A stretch of DNA of 50,973 nucleotides from Pseudomonadota bacterium (lineage in GTDB: Bacteria; Pseudomonadota; Alphaproteobacteria; Sphingomonadales; Sphingomonadaceae), in assembly GCA_021847605.1 (NCBI GenBank), contig JAJZQN010000031.1:1-50973 (forward strand), in the 5' to 3' direction. Every line of letters begins with the position of its first letter. Position 1 is the stretch's first letter. The notes under the pieces were generated by a model. That model had not been told where the DNA came from, did no database searches, and was given only the letters and a program-made list of their open reading frames with translations. A program made the translations under genes and the position numbers. Of this stretch, positions 7,718-16,408 are shown piece by piece.

Positions 7718-8311
7718 TTACGCAACGGCCGGGACGATCCAGGGGCGCTGCTGCGCCACCTGCGCCTCATAGGTGCCGATGCTGTCCGCCTGATCCAGCG
7801 TCAGACCGATCTCGTCCAGCCCGCCCAGCAGGCATTGCTTGCGGAACGGATCGATGTCGAATGCGAAACGATCCTGAAACTGGGTCGTGACGGTCTGCGC
7901 CTCCAGATCGACATGGATAGGATCGGTCTTTGCGACCTCCATCAGACGGTCGACATTTTCCTGCGGCAGCACGACGGTCAAAATGCCGTTCTTGAACGCA
8001 TTGCCGGAGAAAATGTCGGAAAAGCTGGGCGCGATGACGACCTTGATGCCCAGATCGGCCAGCGCCCATGCGGCATGCTCACGACTGGAGCCGCAGCCGA
8101 AATTGTCGCCTGCGATCAGGATGGGGCTACCGGCATAGTCGGGATCGTCGAACACATTGCCCGGTTCCTTGCGCAGAACCTCGAACGCGCCCTTGCCCAG
8201 CCCCGCGCGGGAAATGGTCTTGAGCCAATGGGCCGGGATGACGATGTCGGTATCGACATTCTTCATCCCGAACGGATAGGCCCGGCCGTCGATGGTCGTC
8301 AGCTTTTCCAT
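7718..8311 (-). CDS. leuD: 3-isopropylmalate dehydratase small subunit
   Basis: The 197-residue LeuD subunit joins LeuC to isomerise 2- to 3-isopropylmalate in leucine synthesis. The swivel-domain features are visible: [20 protein letters not shown] near the start, [17 protein letters not shown] near 68-85, the substrate-specificity loop, and [13 protein letters not shown] near 108. ATG 8311 is used because it overlaps the stop of the upstream small gene as TGATG. A TTG one codon earlier is less likely. Translation is probably coupled to orf37 and through it to leuC. Confidence 0.95.
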   Translation of the reverse strand: MEKLTTIDGRAYPFGMKNVDTDIVIPAHWLKTISRAGLGKGAFEVLRKEPGNVFDDPDYAGSPILIAGDNFGCGSSREHAAWALADLGIKVVIAPSFSDIFSGNAFKNGILTVVLPQENVDRLMEVAKTDPIHVDLEAQTVTTQFQDRFAFDIDPFRKQCLLGGLDEIGLTLDQADSIGTYEAQVAQQRPWIVPAVA

Positions 8312-8424
8312 CAATGAACCTTCTTTGCTTCCACGCCCGGCGTATCTTCCGCCCGGCCCAACGTCGCCGCCATGGCCGCGCTGGCCAGCGCGCCCAGCGT
8401 CAACAGCCAGAAAATCTTCTTCAT
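8311..8424 (-). CDS. 37-residue membrane peptide between leuC and leuD
   Basis: This small gene starts inside the leuC stop (ATGA overlap, 8421-8424) and its TGA overlaps the leuD ATG (TGATG, 8309-8313). The peptide begins [19 protein letters not shown], a hydrophobic helix or signal sequence after two lysines, followed by an 18-residue polar tail ending EAKKVH. Two perfect stop/start overlaps make chance unlikely. Function is unknown: it could be a membrane peptide or simply a coupling element that keeps ribosomes moving from leuC to leuD. Confidence 0.75.
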   Translation of the reverse strand: MKKIFWLLTLGALASAAMAATLGRAEDTPGVEAKKVH

Positions 8425-9872
8425 GCGACGACCCCTTCTTTATCTTTCAACAATTCACGCACGTCGGTGAGCTTCCCTGTGACGGCGGCGGCGGCGGCCA
8501 TGACGGGGGAGACGAGGTGGGTGCGGGCGCCCGGTCCCTGACGGCCCATGAAATTGCGGTTGCTGGTCGATGCGCAGCGCTCGCCGGCCGGCACCTTGTC
8601 CGGGTTCATGCCAAGGCAGGCGGAACAGCCCGGTTCACGCCATTCGAACCCGGCCTGCACGAAGATGCGGTCCAGCCCTTCGGCTTCGGCCTGCCGCTTG
8701 ACCAGACCGGAGCCGGGTACGACCATGGCATGCTTGATGCCGCTGGCGATGTGACGGCCGTCCAATATGGCGGCGGCGGCGCGCAGATCCTCGATCCGGC
8801 TGTTGGTGCAACTGCCGATGAAGATATGCTCGATCGCCACATCCTCCATCCGCTGCCCCGCCGACAGGCCCATATAGTCGAGCGACTTTTGCGCGGCGGC
8901 GCGCTTGGAGGCGTCCTCGAAACTGTCGGGCGCGGGAACAAGCCCCGTGACCGCGACCACATCCTCCGGGCTGGTGCCCCAGGTGACGGTCGGCGCGATG
9001 TCTGCCGCGTCGATCACCACCACCTTGTCGAACTGCGCGCCTTCGTCGCTGTGCAGCGTCTTCCAATAAGCGATCGCCGCGTCCCACTCCGCGCCCTTGG
9101 GCGCCATCGGGCGACCCTGAAGATAGGCGAAGGTCTTTTCATCCGGCGCGAACAGGCCGGACCGCGCGCCCGCCTCGATCGACATATTGGCGACGGTCAG
9201 CCGCCCCTCGATCGACATGTCGCGGAACACCGATCCGCGATATTCCATGACATGGCCCGTTCCGCCCGCCGTGCCGATATGGCCGCAGATCGCCAGCGCC
9301 ACATCCTTGGGCGTCACGCCAAAGCCCAGCTCGCCTTCGATCACGACGGCCATCGTCTTCGACTGTTTGAGCAGCAGGGTCTGGGTCGCCAGCACATGCT
9401 CAACCTCGCTGGTGCCGATGCCGAACGCCAGCGCCCCCAGCGCCCCGTGGGACGATGTATGGCTGTCGCCGCACACCAATGTCGTGCCCGGCAGGGTAAA
9501 GCCCTGTTCCGGTCCCACCACATGGACGATCCCCTGTTCGGGGTCCGCATCGCCGATATAGCGAATGCCAAAGGCCGGCGCATTCGCCTCCAGCGCGGCA
9601 AGCTGCTGCGCGCTTTGCGGATCGGCGATGGGAATGCGGTGCCCCTCCGCGTCGCGGCGCGGGGTCGTGGGCAAATTATGATCCGGCACCGCCAGCGTCA
9701 GATCGGGCCGGCGCACCGCGCGACCCGCCATCCGTAGCCCCTCAAAGGCCTGCGGCGACGTCACTTCATGCACGAGATGACGGTCGATATAGATGAGGCA
9801 GGTGCCATCCGGCCGACGCTCAACAACATGCGCGTCCCAGATCTTCTCATATAAGGTGCGGGGTTTAACCAT
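8421..9872 (-). CDS. leuC: 3-isopropylmalate dehydratase large subunit
   Basis: The 483-residue aconitase-family subunit carries the [4Fe-4S] cluster of isopropylmalate isomerase. It begins [17 protein letters not shown], with [14 protein letters not shown] near 136 and the cluster cysteines in [12 protein letters not shown] near 354 and [10 protein letters not shown] near 414-423. The length is full. The ATG at 9872 is the family start. The three overlapping frames leuC-orf37-leuD form one transcript on the minus strand, and the 105-bp gap upstream must hold its promoter. Confidence 0.96.
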   Translation of the reverse strand: MVKPRTLYEKIWDAHVVERRPDGTCLIYIDRHLVHEVTSPQAFEGLRMAGRAVRRPDLTLAVPDHNLPTTPRRDAEGHRIPIADPQSAQQLAALEANAPAFGIRYIGDADPEQGIVHVVGPEQGFTLPGTTLVCGDSHTSSHGALGALAFGIGTSEVEHVLATQTLLLKQSKTMAVVIEGELGFGVTPKDVALAICGHIGTAGGTGHVMEYRGSVFRDMSIEGRLTVANMSIEAGARSGLFAPDEKTFAYLQGRPMAPKGAEWDAAIAYWKTLHSDEGAQFDKVVVIDAADIAPTVTWGTSPEDVVAVTGLVPAPDSFEDASKRAAAQKSLDYMGLSAGQRMEDVAIEHIFIGSCTNSRIEDLRAAAAILDGRHIASGIKHAMVVPGSGLVKRQAEAEGLDRIFVQAGFEWREPGCSACLGMNPDKVPAGERCASTSNRNFMGRQGPGARTHLVSPVMAAAAAVTGKLTDVRELLKDKEGVVA

Positions 9873-9977
9873 AGTCCCTTCCCCCTAGACCCGTCCGGGC
9901 GGCCGGGAAAGAGGGAAGAGGCACCAAATCTGCTGTTTTTGCGCCCAACAGGGCAAGAATGTTACAGTCGCCTTGCG

Positions 9978-10664
9978 TTAAATGGCGCGATAATCCTCTA
10001 CGATGCGCCCGGCGGCTCCGATCTCTGCCTCATGACTGTCCTCACGCCATGTTTCGGCCAGCGCCTCCGTTTCCCACTGACGCATCGCGGGCAGCGCCAG
10101 CATATGGTCGACCCAGCCCCGCGCGACCGGCCCGACGTCCAGACCATAGGTGCGAACGCGATAGGCAACCGGCGCATAGAAAGCATCGACTGCGGTAAAG
10201 GCCCGGCCCGCCAGAAACGGTCCGCCGAACCGGGATAGCCCCTCTTCCCATAATTCTGTGAGGCGGGCGATGTCCCTGGTCAGCGCGGGCGAATGCATAT
10301 GCGGTTCGACGCGCACGCCGACATTCATGGCGCAGTCGTTGCGCAGAGTGGAAAAGCCGCTGTGCATTTCCGCTGTCGCGCATTGGGCAAAAGCGCGGGC
10401 CGCTTCATCGGCGGGCCAGATGCCGGGATGCCGGTCGGCCAGATAGAGAATGATGCCGAGCGAATCCCACACGGTTCGTTCCCCGTCGATCAATGCAGGC
10501 ACCTGCCCGGTCGGCGAAAAACTGCGAAAGGCGCTGTAATTCACGGCCTGCGCGAAGGGTTCGATCCGGTCGATGAACGGGATGCCCAGCGCCGTCATCA
10601 GCACCCATGGGCGCAGCGACCAGCTGGAATAATTCCGGTTCGCGGTGACGAGCGTATAGGTCAT
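9978..10664 (-). CDS. Glutathione S-transferase family protein
   Basis: This 228-residue cytosolic protein has the two GST domains. The N-terminal thioredoxin fold reads MTYTLVTANRNYSSWSLRPW, with the SSWS pair at the usual catalytic serine position. TGQVPALIDGERTVWDSLGIILYLAD near 53-80 supplies the glutathione-binding loop. The C-terminal helical domain contains FLAGRAFTAVDAFYAPVAYRV. ATG 10664 fits the family; the upstream in-frame extension to 10706 does not. The substrate cannot be told from sequence. It lies 105 bp upstream of leuC in the same direction but is not obviously linked to it. Confidence 0.88.
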   Translation of the reverse strand: MTYTLVTANRNYSSWSLRPWVLMTALGIPFIDRIEPFAQAVNYSAFRSFSPTGQVPALIDGERTVWDSLGIILYLADRHPGIWPADEAARAFAQCATAEMHSGFSTLRNDCAMNVGVRVEPHMHSPALTRDIARLTELWEEGLSRFGGPFLAGRAFTAVDAFYAPVAYRVRTYGLDVGPVARGWVDHMLALPAMRQWETEALAETWREDSHEAEIGAAGRIVEDYRAI

Positions 10665-10887
10665 GCCGATGCCTCCCGTTGCAATGCTGCGCGCGCAATA
10701 GATCATCGAACAACGGCATTATAGCCGCAACGATCCATGGCCTTCACAAGCTGGCCTTATCGATCAGGCCGTTTGTTTCCAGTTACTGCCGGATGTCGAT
10801 GAACCCTAGCCAAGCCGCTGCGATCACGGCACAAACGCGCCACCCTTGGGTCGGCGCCCTGCCGCCCCTCCCCCGACCGATGGAGCT

Positions 10888-12702
10888 ATGGTCGTGAACC
10901 GACGTCAATTTCTCGCCACCAGCGGCGCAACCGCGCTTGCCGCCGCCACCCCCCGCAGCTTTGCACAGGCAGGCGATGCCGATGCCCGTTTCCGGGCGAT
11001 GCTGGATGGATTCTTCTACGAACGCCTGTCCGAATCGCCCGAACAGGCGACGCGGCTGGGCCTCGATACCGGCACCCGCGCAGCGCTGCGCGGCAAGCTG
11101 AGCGACACAAGTGCCGCCGGCGCCGCCCGCGACCTCGCCCGTACCAAGGCGCAGGTCAAGCAACTGGCCAGCGTCGATCGCGCCAAGCTGAGCGCGGCGA
11201 GCCAGTTCGACTATGATGTCGTCGCCTATCAGATGGATCGCGCCGTTGGTGGAGAGCGTTTTGCCTATGGCGAAACGGCGGGCCGCTACGCTCCCTATAT
11301 TCTCAGCCAGTTGACCGGCGCCTATCGCGAAGTCCCCGACTTCCTCGATTCGCAGCATCGGGTGAAGGATTCGGCGGATGCCGACGCCTATCTGTCGCGG
11401 CTCGAAGCCTTTCCCGTGGCGATGGATGGCGAATTGGAACGGCAAAAGGCCGACGCCGCCAAGGGCGTGTTTGCGCCCGACTATATTCTCGACACCACGA
11501 TGAAGATGCAGGCGGCGCTGCGCGATCAGCCCGCGGCGCAGACGGTGCTGGTCGCTTCTTTCGTCAAGAAGCTGGCCGCCGCGGGCCTGCCGCCCGAACG
11601 CGCCGCGCAGGCGGAAAAGATCGTCACGGAGAAGGTTTTCCCGGCCGTCGACCGCCAGCGCGCTCTGGTCCAGCAGTTGCGCGCCAAGGCGGTGCATGAC
11701 GCCGGTTGCTGGCGCCTGCCCGATGGCGAAGCCTTTTATGCGGCCGCCGCCGAAGCGGCGACCACGACTCGCCTGACCGGCGACGAAATCCACCAGATGG
11801 GTCTGGATCAGGTCGCCAGCATCTCTGCCCGCATCGACGCGATCCTGAAGGGCGAAGGGATGAGCCAGGGCAGCGTCGGCGACCGCCTCGTCGAACTGAA
11901 CAAGCGCCCCGACCAGCTTTACCCCAATACCGATCCGGGCCGCGAAGCGCTGCTGGCGCAGCTCAACAGCCAGATCAAGGCGATGCAGGCGCGGCTGGGC
12001 GAGGCATTCAACACTGTGCCAAAGGCGCCGGTCGAAGTGCGCCGCGTCCCCGTCACCATTCAGGCGGGCGCACCGGGCGGCTATTATCAGAACGCCTCGC
12101 TCGACGGGTCGCGCCCGGCCATCTATTTCATCAACCTGCGCGACACGTTCGACCGGCCGAAATTCGGCCTTGCAACGCTCACCCATCATGAAGCGGTACC
12201 GGGCCATCATCTTCAGGTGACGGTCGCGCTGGAATCCGACAGCATTCCGATGATCCGTCGCCGTGGTTTCTACAGCGGCTATTCGGAGGGCTGGGCGCTC
12301 TATTCCGAGCAGCTGGCCGACGAAATGGGCATGTATGATGGCGACCCGCTGGGGCAGGTCGGCTATCTGCAGTCCTTGCTGTTCCGCGCCACCCGTCTGG
12401 TGGTCGACAGCGGCATGCACGCCAAACGCTGGAGCCGGGAGAAGGCGACCGATTATCTGATCGGCACCACCGGCATCGCACGCGGCCGCAGCCAGGGCGA
12501 AATCGATCGCTACACCGTCTGGCCGGGTCAGGCGTGCAGCTACAAGATCGGCCACACCGTCTGGAACGATGTGCGCGAGGAAGTGAAGAAGGCGCAGGGC
12601 GCCAAATTCGACCTCAAGCAATTCCATGAGGTGCTGACGCTGGGCGCGATGCCGCTCGACATTTTGAAAAAGACGGTACGGGAACGGGCAGGCATCGCCT
12701 GA
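10888..12702 (+). CDS. DUF885 family zinc metallopeptidase-like protein, exported
   Basis: The 604-residue protein begins with a twin-arginine-like export signal (NRRQFLATSG, then an alanine-rich core and a SFAQA cleavage site near residue 28), so it probably acts in the periplasm. The body matches DUF885, with the zinc-binding HHEAVPGHHLQ near 431-441 and a downstream glutamate-bearing GYSEGWALYSEQLADEMG as third ligand region. TVWPGQACSYKIG near 547-559 is also family-typical. ATG 10888 is chosen because GGAG at 10882-10885 precedes it and the Tat motif follows. DUF885 proteins are thought to be peptidases; the substrate is unknown. Confidence 0.88.
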   Translation: MVVNRRQFLATSGATALAAATPRSFAQAGDADARFRAMLDGFFYERLSESPEQATRLGLDTGTRAALRGKLSDTSAAGAARDLARTKAQVKQLASVDRAKLSAASQFDYDVVAYQMDRAVGGERFAYGETAGRYAPYILSQLTGAYREVPDFLDSQHRVKDSADADAYLSRLEAFPVAMDGELERQKADAAKGVFAPDYILDTTMKMQAALRDQPAAQTVLVASFVKKLAAAGLPPERAAQAEKIVTEKVFPAVDRQRALVQQLRAKAVHDAGCWRLPDGEAFYAAAAEAATTTRLTGDEIHQMGLDQVASISARIDAILKGEGMSQGSVGDRLVELNKRPDQLYPNTDPGREALLAQLNSQIKAMQARLGEAFNTVPKAPVEVRRVPVTIQAGAPGGYYQNASLDGSRPAIYFINLRDTFDRPKFGLATLTHHEAVPGHHLQVTVALESDSIPMIRRRGFYSGYSEGWALYSEQLADEMGMYDGDPLGQVGYLQSLLFRATRLVVDSGMHAKRWSREKATDYLIGTTGIARGRSQGEIDRYTVWPGQACSYKIGHTVWNDVREEVKKAQGAKFDLKQFHEVLTLGAMPLDILKKTVRERAGIA

Positions 12703-12715
12703 TCCAATCATAACT

Positions 12716-12788
12716 CCGTTCGCTTCGAGCGTGTCGAGAAGCGGATCATGTGGCCTGCTCGATTCTCGACTTCGCTCGAACCGAACGG
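12716..12788. repeat. REP-like palindrome, family A copy 1
   Basis: CCGTTCGCTTCGAGCG at the left and TTCGCTCGAACCGAACGG at the right form an inverted repeat around a variable centre. Other copies lie at 16221-16287, 44046-44149 and 47756-47818. This copy is the most degenerate, with GTGT in place of GAAGT in the left arm. Confidence 0.85.
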
Positions 12789-13065
12789 GTACGGGCATAA
12801 AAGAACGACCCGGTGGTGCGCCACCGGGTCGTCCAGTTTCCTTCCACCCAAATCGGGGGAGCAATCAACTCCTCACGAACTGGTTGTTTTCACGGCCCCG
12901 GCCGCGAAACTTTCTAGCGACCACCTCCCCGGCCAGTATCGGGTTCCTGCCGGGGAGATGGAGCGCCTGCGGCCTGCACACCGCGAAGCTGTAGGCTTCC
13001 TTCATCCCGACACCGCCGGGATGACGCTATTGGACTTTAAGCCGCGAACCGGTTTTCCGCAGCCG
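12789..13065. other. Intergenic region with several hairpins downstream of aceA
   Basis: Within the gene-free stretch 12703-13065 I see, besides the family A repeat and the 12-bp terminator stem, arms CTCCCCGGC/GCCGGGGAG at about 12925-12959 and TCATCCCG/CGGGATGA at about 13004-13024. No coding potential is apparent. Confidence 0.55.
12805..12832 (-). terminator. Probable terminator for aceA read-through
   Basis: A perfect 12-bp stem, ACGACCCGGTGG (12805-12816) and CCACCGGGTCGT (12821-12832), with a TGCG loop. On the minus strand it is followed by TTCTTTTA, so it fits a terminator for the minus-strand aceA transcript some 230 nt after its stop. Confidence 0.6.
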
Positions 13066-14658
13066 TCAGGCTGCAAACTGGTTCATCGTGTTGTGGATGC
13101 CGCCAGCCTTGAGCGCGGCTTCACCGGCGAAATATTCCTTATGATCATCGCCAATGTCCGAACCCGACATATTCTGGTGCTTCACGCAGGCGATACCCTG
13201 ACGGATTTCCTGCCGCTGCACGCCCTTGACATAACCCAGCATGCCGGCGTCGCCGAAATATTCCTTGGCGAGATTGTCGGTGCTGAGCGCCGCCGTGTGA
13301 TAGGTCGGCAGGGTGATCAGGTGGTGGAAGATGCCCGCCTGCGCCGCCGCATCCTTCTGGAAAGTGCGGATGCGTTCGTCGGCTTCGGCGCCAAGGTCGG
13401 TCGCGTCATAATCCATGCTCATCAGCTTCGCCCGATCATAGGCGCTGACATCCTTGCCCGCTTCGACCCAGGAGTCGAACACCTGCTGGCGGAAGTTCAG
13501 CGTCCAGTTGAAGCTGGGCGAATTGTTGTAGACCAGCTTGGCATTGGGGATGACTTCCCGGATGCGGCTGACCATGCCGCCGATCTGGCCGATATGCGGC
13601 TTTTCGGTTTCGATCCACAACAGGTCCGCGCCGTTTTGAAGCGCGTTGATGCAATCGAGGACGCAGCGATCCTCGCCGGTGCCGGAACGGAACTGGAAGA
13701 GGTTGCTGGGCAGGCGCTTGGGCTTCAGCAGCTTGCCGTCGCGGCTGATGAACACATCGCCATGGCCGATGGCCGCCGGATCGACCTCATCGCAATCGAG
13801 GAAGCTGTTATACTGGTCGCCAATGTCGCCAGCTTCACGGACAACCGCGATCTGCTTGGTCAGGCCAGCGCCCAGCGAGTCGGTGCGGCTGACGATGATG
13901 CCATCGTCGATACCCAGCTCAAGGAAAGCGTAACGAACAGCGCGGATCTTCGCGAGGAAGTCCTCATGCGGCACCGTGACCTTGCCGTCCTGATGCCCGC
14001 ACTGTTTTTCGTCCGAAACCTGATTTTCGATCTGGATGCAGCAGGCGCCGGCTTCGATGAACTGTTTGGCGAGCAGATAGGTCGCCTCGGCATTGCCGAA
14101 ACCGGCGTCGATGTCCGCGACGATGGGAACGACATGGGTTTCATAATTGTCGATCGCATTCTGGATGCCAGCGGCCTTCACTTCGTCACCGGCCGCGCGG
14201 GCGGCGTCGAGATCGCGGAACATCATGCCCAGCTCGCGGGCATCGGCCTGCTTCAGGAAGGTGTAGAGTTCCTCGATCAGCGCGGGGACGCTGGTCTTTT
14301 CATGCATCGACTGGTCGGGCAGTGGACCGAATTCGCTGCGCAGCGCGGCAACCATCCAGCCCGACAGATAAAGGTAGCGGCCCTTGGTCGTGCCGAAATG
14401 CTTCTTGATCGAAATGAGCTTCTGCTGCCCGATGAAGCCGTGCCAGCAGCCCAGCGACTGGGTGTAGTTGGCGGGGTCGGCGTCATAGGCGGCCATGTCG
14501 GCGCGCATGATCTTCGCGGTATATTTCGCGATGTCCAGGCCAGTGTTGAAACGGTTCTGAAGGCGCATGCGGGCAACCGATTCGGGCGCGATGCCGTCCC
14601 AGCTTGCCTGTCCGCCGATCAGCGTCCCGGCCTTAGCGATTTCACCTTGATAGGTCAT
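13066..14658 (-). CDS. aceA: Isocitrate lyase
   Basis: The 530-residue enzyme splits isocitrate into succinate and glyoxylate, the first step of the glyoxylate shunt used on acetate and fatty acids. Visible parts are SLGCWHGFIGQQKLISIKKH near 89-108, VVPIVADIDAGFGN near 183-196 for Mg-isocitrate binding, the catalytic cysteine loop DEKQCGHQ near 222, and NNSPSFNW near 398. It is the long form of the family, as found in many proteobacteria. ATG 14658 (MTYQGEIAKAG) is the family start. It is transcribed divergently from a ScfR/RamB-type regulator at 14799, whose family controls this gene. Confidence 0.95.
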   Translation of the reverse strand: MTYQGEIAKAGTLIGGQASWDGIAPESVARMRLQNRFNTGLDIAKYTAKIMRADMAAYDADPANYTQSLGCWHGFIGQQKLISIKKHFGTTKGRYLYLSGWMVAALRSEFGPLPDQSMHEKTSVPALIEELYTFLKQADARELGMMFRDLDAARAAGDEVKAAGIQNAIDNYETHVVPIVADIDAGFGNAEATYLLAKQFIEAGACCIQIENQVSDEKQCGHQDGKVTVPHEDFLAKIRAVRYAFLELGIDDGIIVSRTDSLGAGLTKQIAVVREAGDIGDQYNSFLDCDEVDPAAIGHGDVFISRDGKLLKPKRLPSNLFQFRSGTGEDRCVLDCINALQNGADLLWIETEKPHIGQIGGMVSRIREVIPNAKLVYNNSPSFNWTLNFRQQVFDSWVEAGKDVSAYDRAKLMSMDYDATDLGAEADERIRTFQKDAAAQAGIFHHLITLPTYHTAALSTDNLAKEYFGDAGMLGYVKGVQRQEIRQGIACVKHQNMSGSDIGDDHKEYFAGEAALKAGGIHNTMNQFAA

Positions 14659-14745
14659 GTCGTCATTCCTTGGCGTTGCGAAAGTGACACCGAGATAGAC
14701 AGAGTTGAGAAGGTGGATCAGCCCTTGCGAAGTCCAGTTGTCGAT

Positions 14746-14783
14746 CTTTACAAAATTCTGCTGTAAAGTTGTAAGGACAGTAC
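14746..14783. promoter_or_regulatory. Paired inverted repeats in the aceA/regulator intergenic region
   Basis: Two inverted repeats lie side by side between the divergent genes: CTTTACA (14746-14752) with TGTAAAG (14762-14768), then TTGTA (14770-14774) with TACAA (about 14781-14785). They overlap the likely promoter of the regulator (TTGTCG at about 14739, 18 nt, TGTAAA). They are good operator candidates for the ScfR-like protein. No experiment is implied. Confidence 0.6.
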
Positions 14784-14798
14784 AAAGGAGAGAGTCGT

Positions 14799-16205
14799 AT
14801 GGCCAAGGACAGGCCGGTTTACATGGGTCCGCGCCTGCGCCGGTTGCGGCGCGAACTGGGCCTGACACAGGCGGACATGGCCGCCGATCTAGAGATTTCG
14901 GCCAGCTATGTGGCATTGCTGGAACGCAATCAGCGCCCCTTGACCGCCGACATGCTGCTGCGGCTGGCGCGCACCTATCGGCTCGACATGGCGGAAGTGG
15001 CAGGCGATGGCGGCGCGGAACAGACGGCGCGGCTGGCAGCGGTGCTGAAAGACCCGATGTTCGCGGACATCGATATGCCGACCCTCGCGACGCAGGATGT
15101 CGCGGTCAACTATCCCGGCGTCACCGAAGCGCTGCTGCGCCTGTACACCAGCTATCGCGAGGAACATCTGGCGCTGGCGGATCGGGGGGCCGACCGGGAC
15201 GCAGCCAGCGGCGCGGCCGACGCGCCCGACCCGGTGGCCGAGGCGCGCCTGTTCATCGCCGCGCGGCGCAACAGCTTCCCGTTGCTGGACGATGCGGCCG
15301 AGAAGCTGGCGACAGAGGCGGAGGCCGAGGGCGGCCTGGCCGGCTGGCTCAAGGCGCGGCATAATCTGCGCGTGCGGCGATTGCCCACCGATGTCATGGC
15401 GGGATCGATGCGGCGGCTGGACCGGCATCGCGATGCGGTGCTGCTGGACGATGCGCTCGACGGGGCGAGTTCGCAATTTCAGCTCGCGCTTCAAATCGCC
15501 TATCTGGAAATGCGCAAAACATTCGATGCGGTGCTGAAGGACGGACAGTTTAGCGGGACCAGCGGCCGCAACCTCGCCCGCCGGGCGCTCGCCAATTATG
15601 GCGCGGCGGCGCTGCTGATGCCCTATGGCGCCTTTGCGAAAGCGGTCGAGGCGCGCCATTATGATGTGGAGGCGCTGGCCCGGCAGTTCGGCACCAGTTT
15701 CGAACAGACCGCCCACCGCCTGACCACCTTGCAAAAACCGGGGCAGGAGCGCGTCCCCTTCTTCTTCCTGCGGGTCGATCCGGCTGGGAACGTGTCGAAG
15801 CGGCTGGACGGCGCGGGCTTTCCCTTTGCCCGGCATGGCGGTTCCTGTCCGCTCTGGTCGGTGCATCGCGTGTTCGAAACCCCGCGAGAGGTGGTGACGC
15901 AATGGCTGGAACTGCCCGATGGCCAGCGCTTCTTTTCGATTGCGCGCACGGTGACGGCGGGCGGCGGGGGATGGGGGGCGCCAAGGGTCGATCGCGCCAT
16001 TGCACTCACCTGCGCGGCCGAACATGCCCATCGGCTGATCTATACGCAGGGCGCCGTGGCGGCCGAACCCACCCCCATCGGCGTCACATGTCGCCTGTGC
16101 CACCGCACCCAATGCATGGCCCGGTCCGCCCCGCCGATCGGCCGCGACATGCTGCCCGACGATTTCAGGCGGACCCGCGCGCCATTCGGCTTTGCGGATG
16201 GGTGA
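14799..16205 (+). CDS. ScfR/RamB-type short-chain fatty acid-responsive regulator
   Basis: The 468-residue protein has an XRE helix-turn-helix at residues 9-60 (RLRRELGLTQADMAADLEIS), an ImmA/IrrE-like middle (about 230-310) without an obvious HExxH, and a C-terminal DUF2083-type domain. The latter has cysteines CRLCHRTQC near 433-441. This architecture is that of RamB/ScfR regulators, which respond to acetyl-CoA or propionyl-CoA and control isocitrate lyase or methylcitrate genes. AAAGGAGAG at about 14784-14792 supports ATG 14799. Divergence from aceA with inverted repeats between the genes points to control of the glyoxylate shunt and of itself. Confidence 0.88.
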   Translation: MAKDRPVYMGPRLRRLRRELGLTQADMAADLEISASYVALLERNQRPLTADMLLRLARTYRLDMAEVAGDGGAEQTARLAAVLKDPMFADIDMPTLATQDVAVNYPGVTEALLRLYTSYREEHLALADRGADRDAASGAADAPDPVAEARLFIAARRNSFPLLDDAAEKLATEAEAEGGLAGWLKARHNLRVRRLPTDVMAGSMRRLDRHRDAVLLDDALDGASSQFQLALQIAYLEMRKTFDAVLKDGQFSGTSGRNLARRALANYGAAALLMPYGAFAKAVEARHYDVEALARQFGTSFEQTAHRLTTLQKPGQERVPFFFLRVDPAGNVSKRLDGAGFPFARHGGSCPLWSVHRVFETPREVVTQWLELPDGQRFFSIARTVTAGGGGWGAPRVDRAIALTCAAEHAHRLIYTQGAVAAEPTPIGVTCRLCHRTQCMARSAPPIGRDMLPDDFRRTRAPFGFADG

Positions 16206-16220
16206 TGGAAGAAAGAATAT

Positions 16221-16287
16221 CCGTTCGTTTCGAGCGAAGTCGAGAAACCTGCGCTCGACGTTTCTCGACTTCGCTCGAAACGAACGG
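16221..16287. repeat. REP-like palindrome, family A copy 2
   Basis: Left arm CCGTTCGTTTCGAGCGAAGT and right arm ACTTCGCTCGAAACGAACGG are perfect reverse complements over 20 bp around a 27-bp centre. The element lies 15 bp after the regulator stop and may act as a transcript end. Confidence 0.9.
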
Positions 16288-16408
16288 GACAAGTAGCGCC
16301 CCTTTTGGATGGTTAACGCTATCTTAGAGGATGAAACCGAATAACGACCCATATGTTCAAGGATGCCGTCCCCCTGCCCATTCCCGCCCGCCGCATGGGC
16401 GGCGCATC

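Noticed and set aside
8292..9737. 481-codon open frame on the plus strand
   Set aside because: Antisense to leuC; histidine/arginine-rich composition typical of a shadow.
10783..12864. 693-codon open frame on the minus strand
   Set aside because: Antisense to the DUF885 gene, whose zinc motif and signal peptide are unambiguous.
12748..14766. 672-codon open frame on the plus strand
   Set aside because: Antisense to isocitrate lyase.
14889..16352. 487-codon open frame on the minus strand
   Set aside because: Antisense to the ScfR-like regulator; no recognisable domain.
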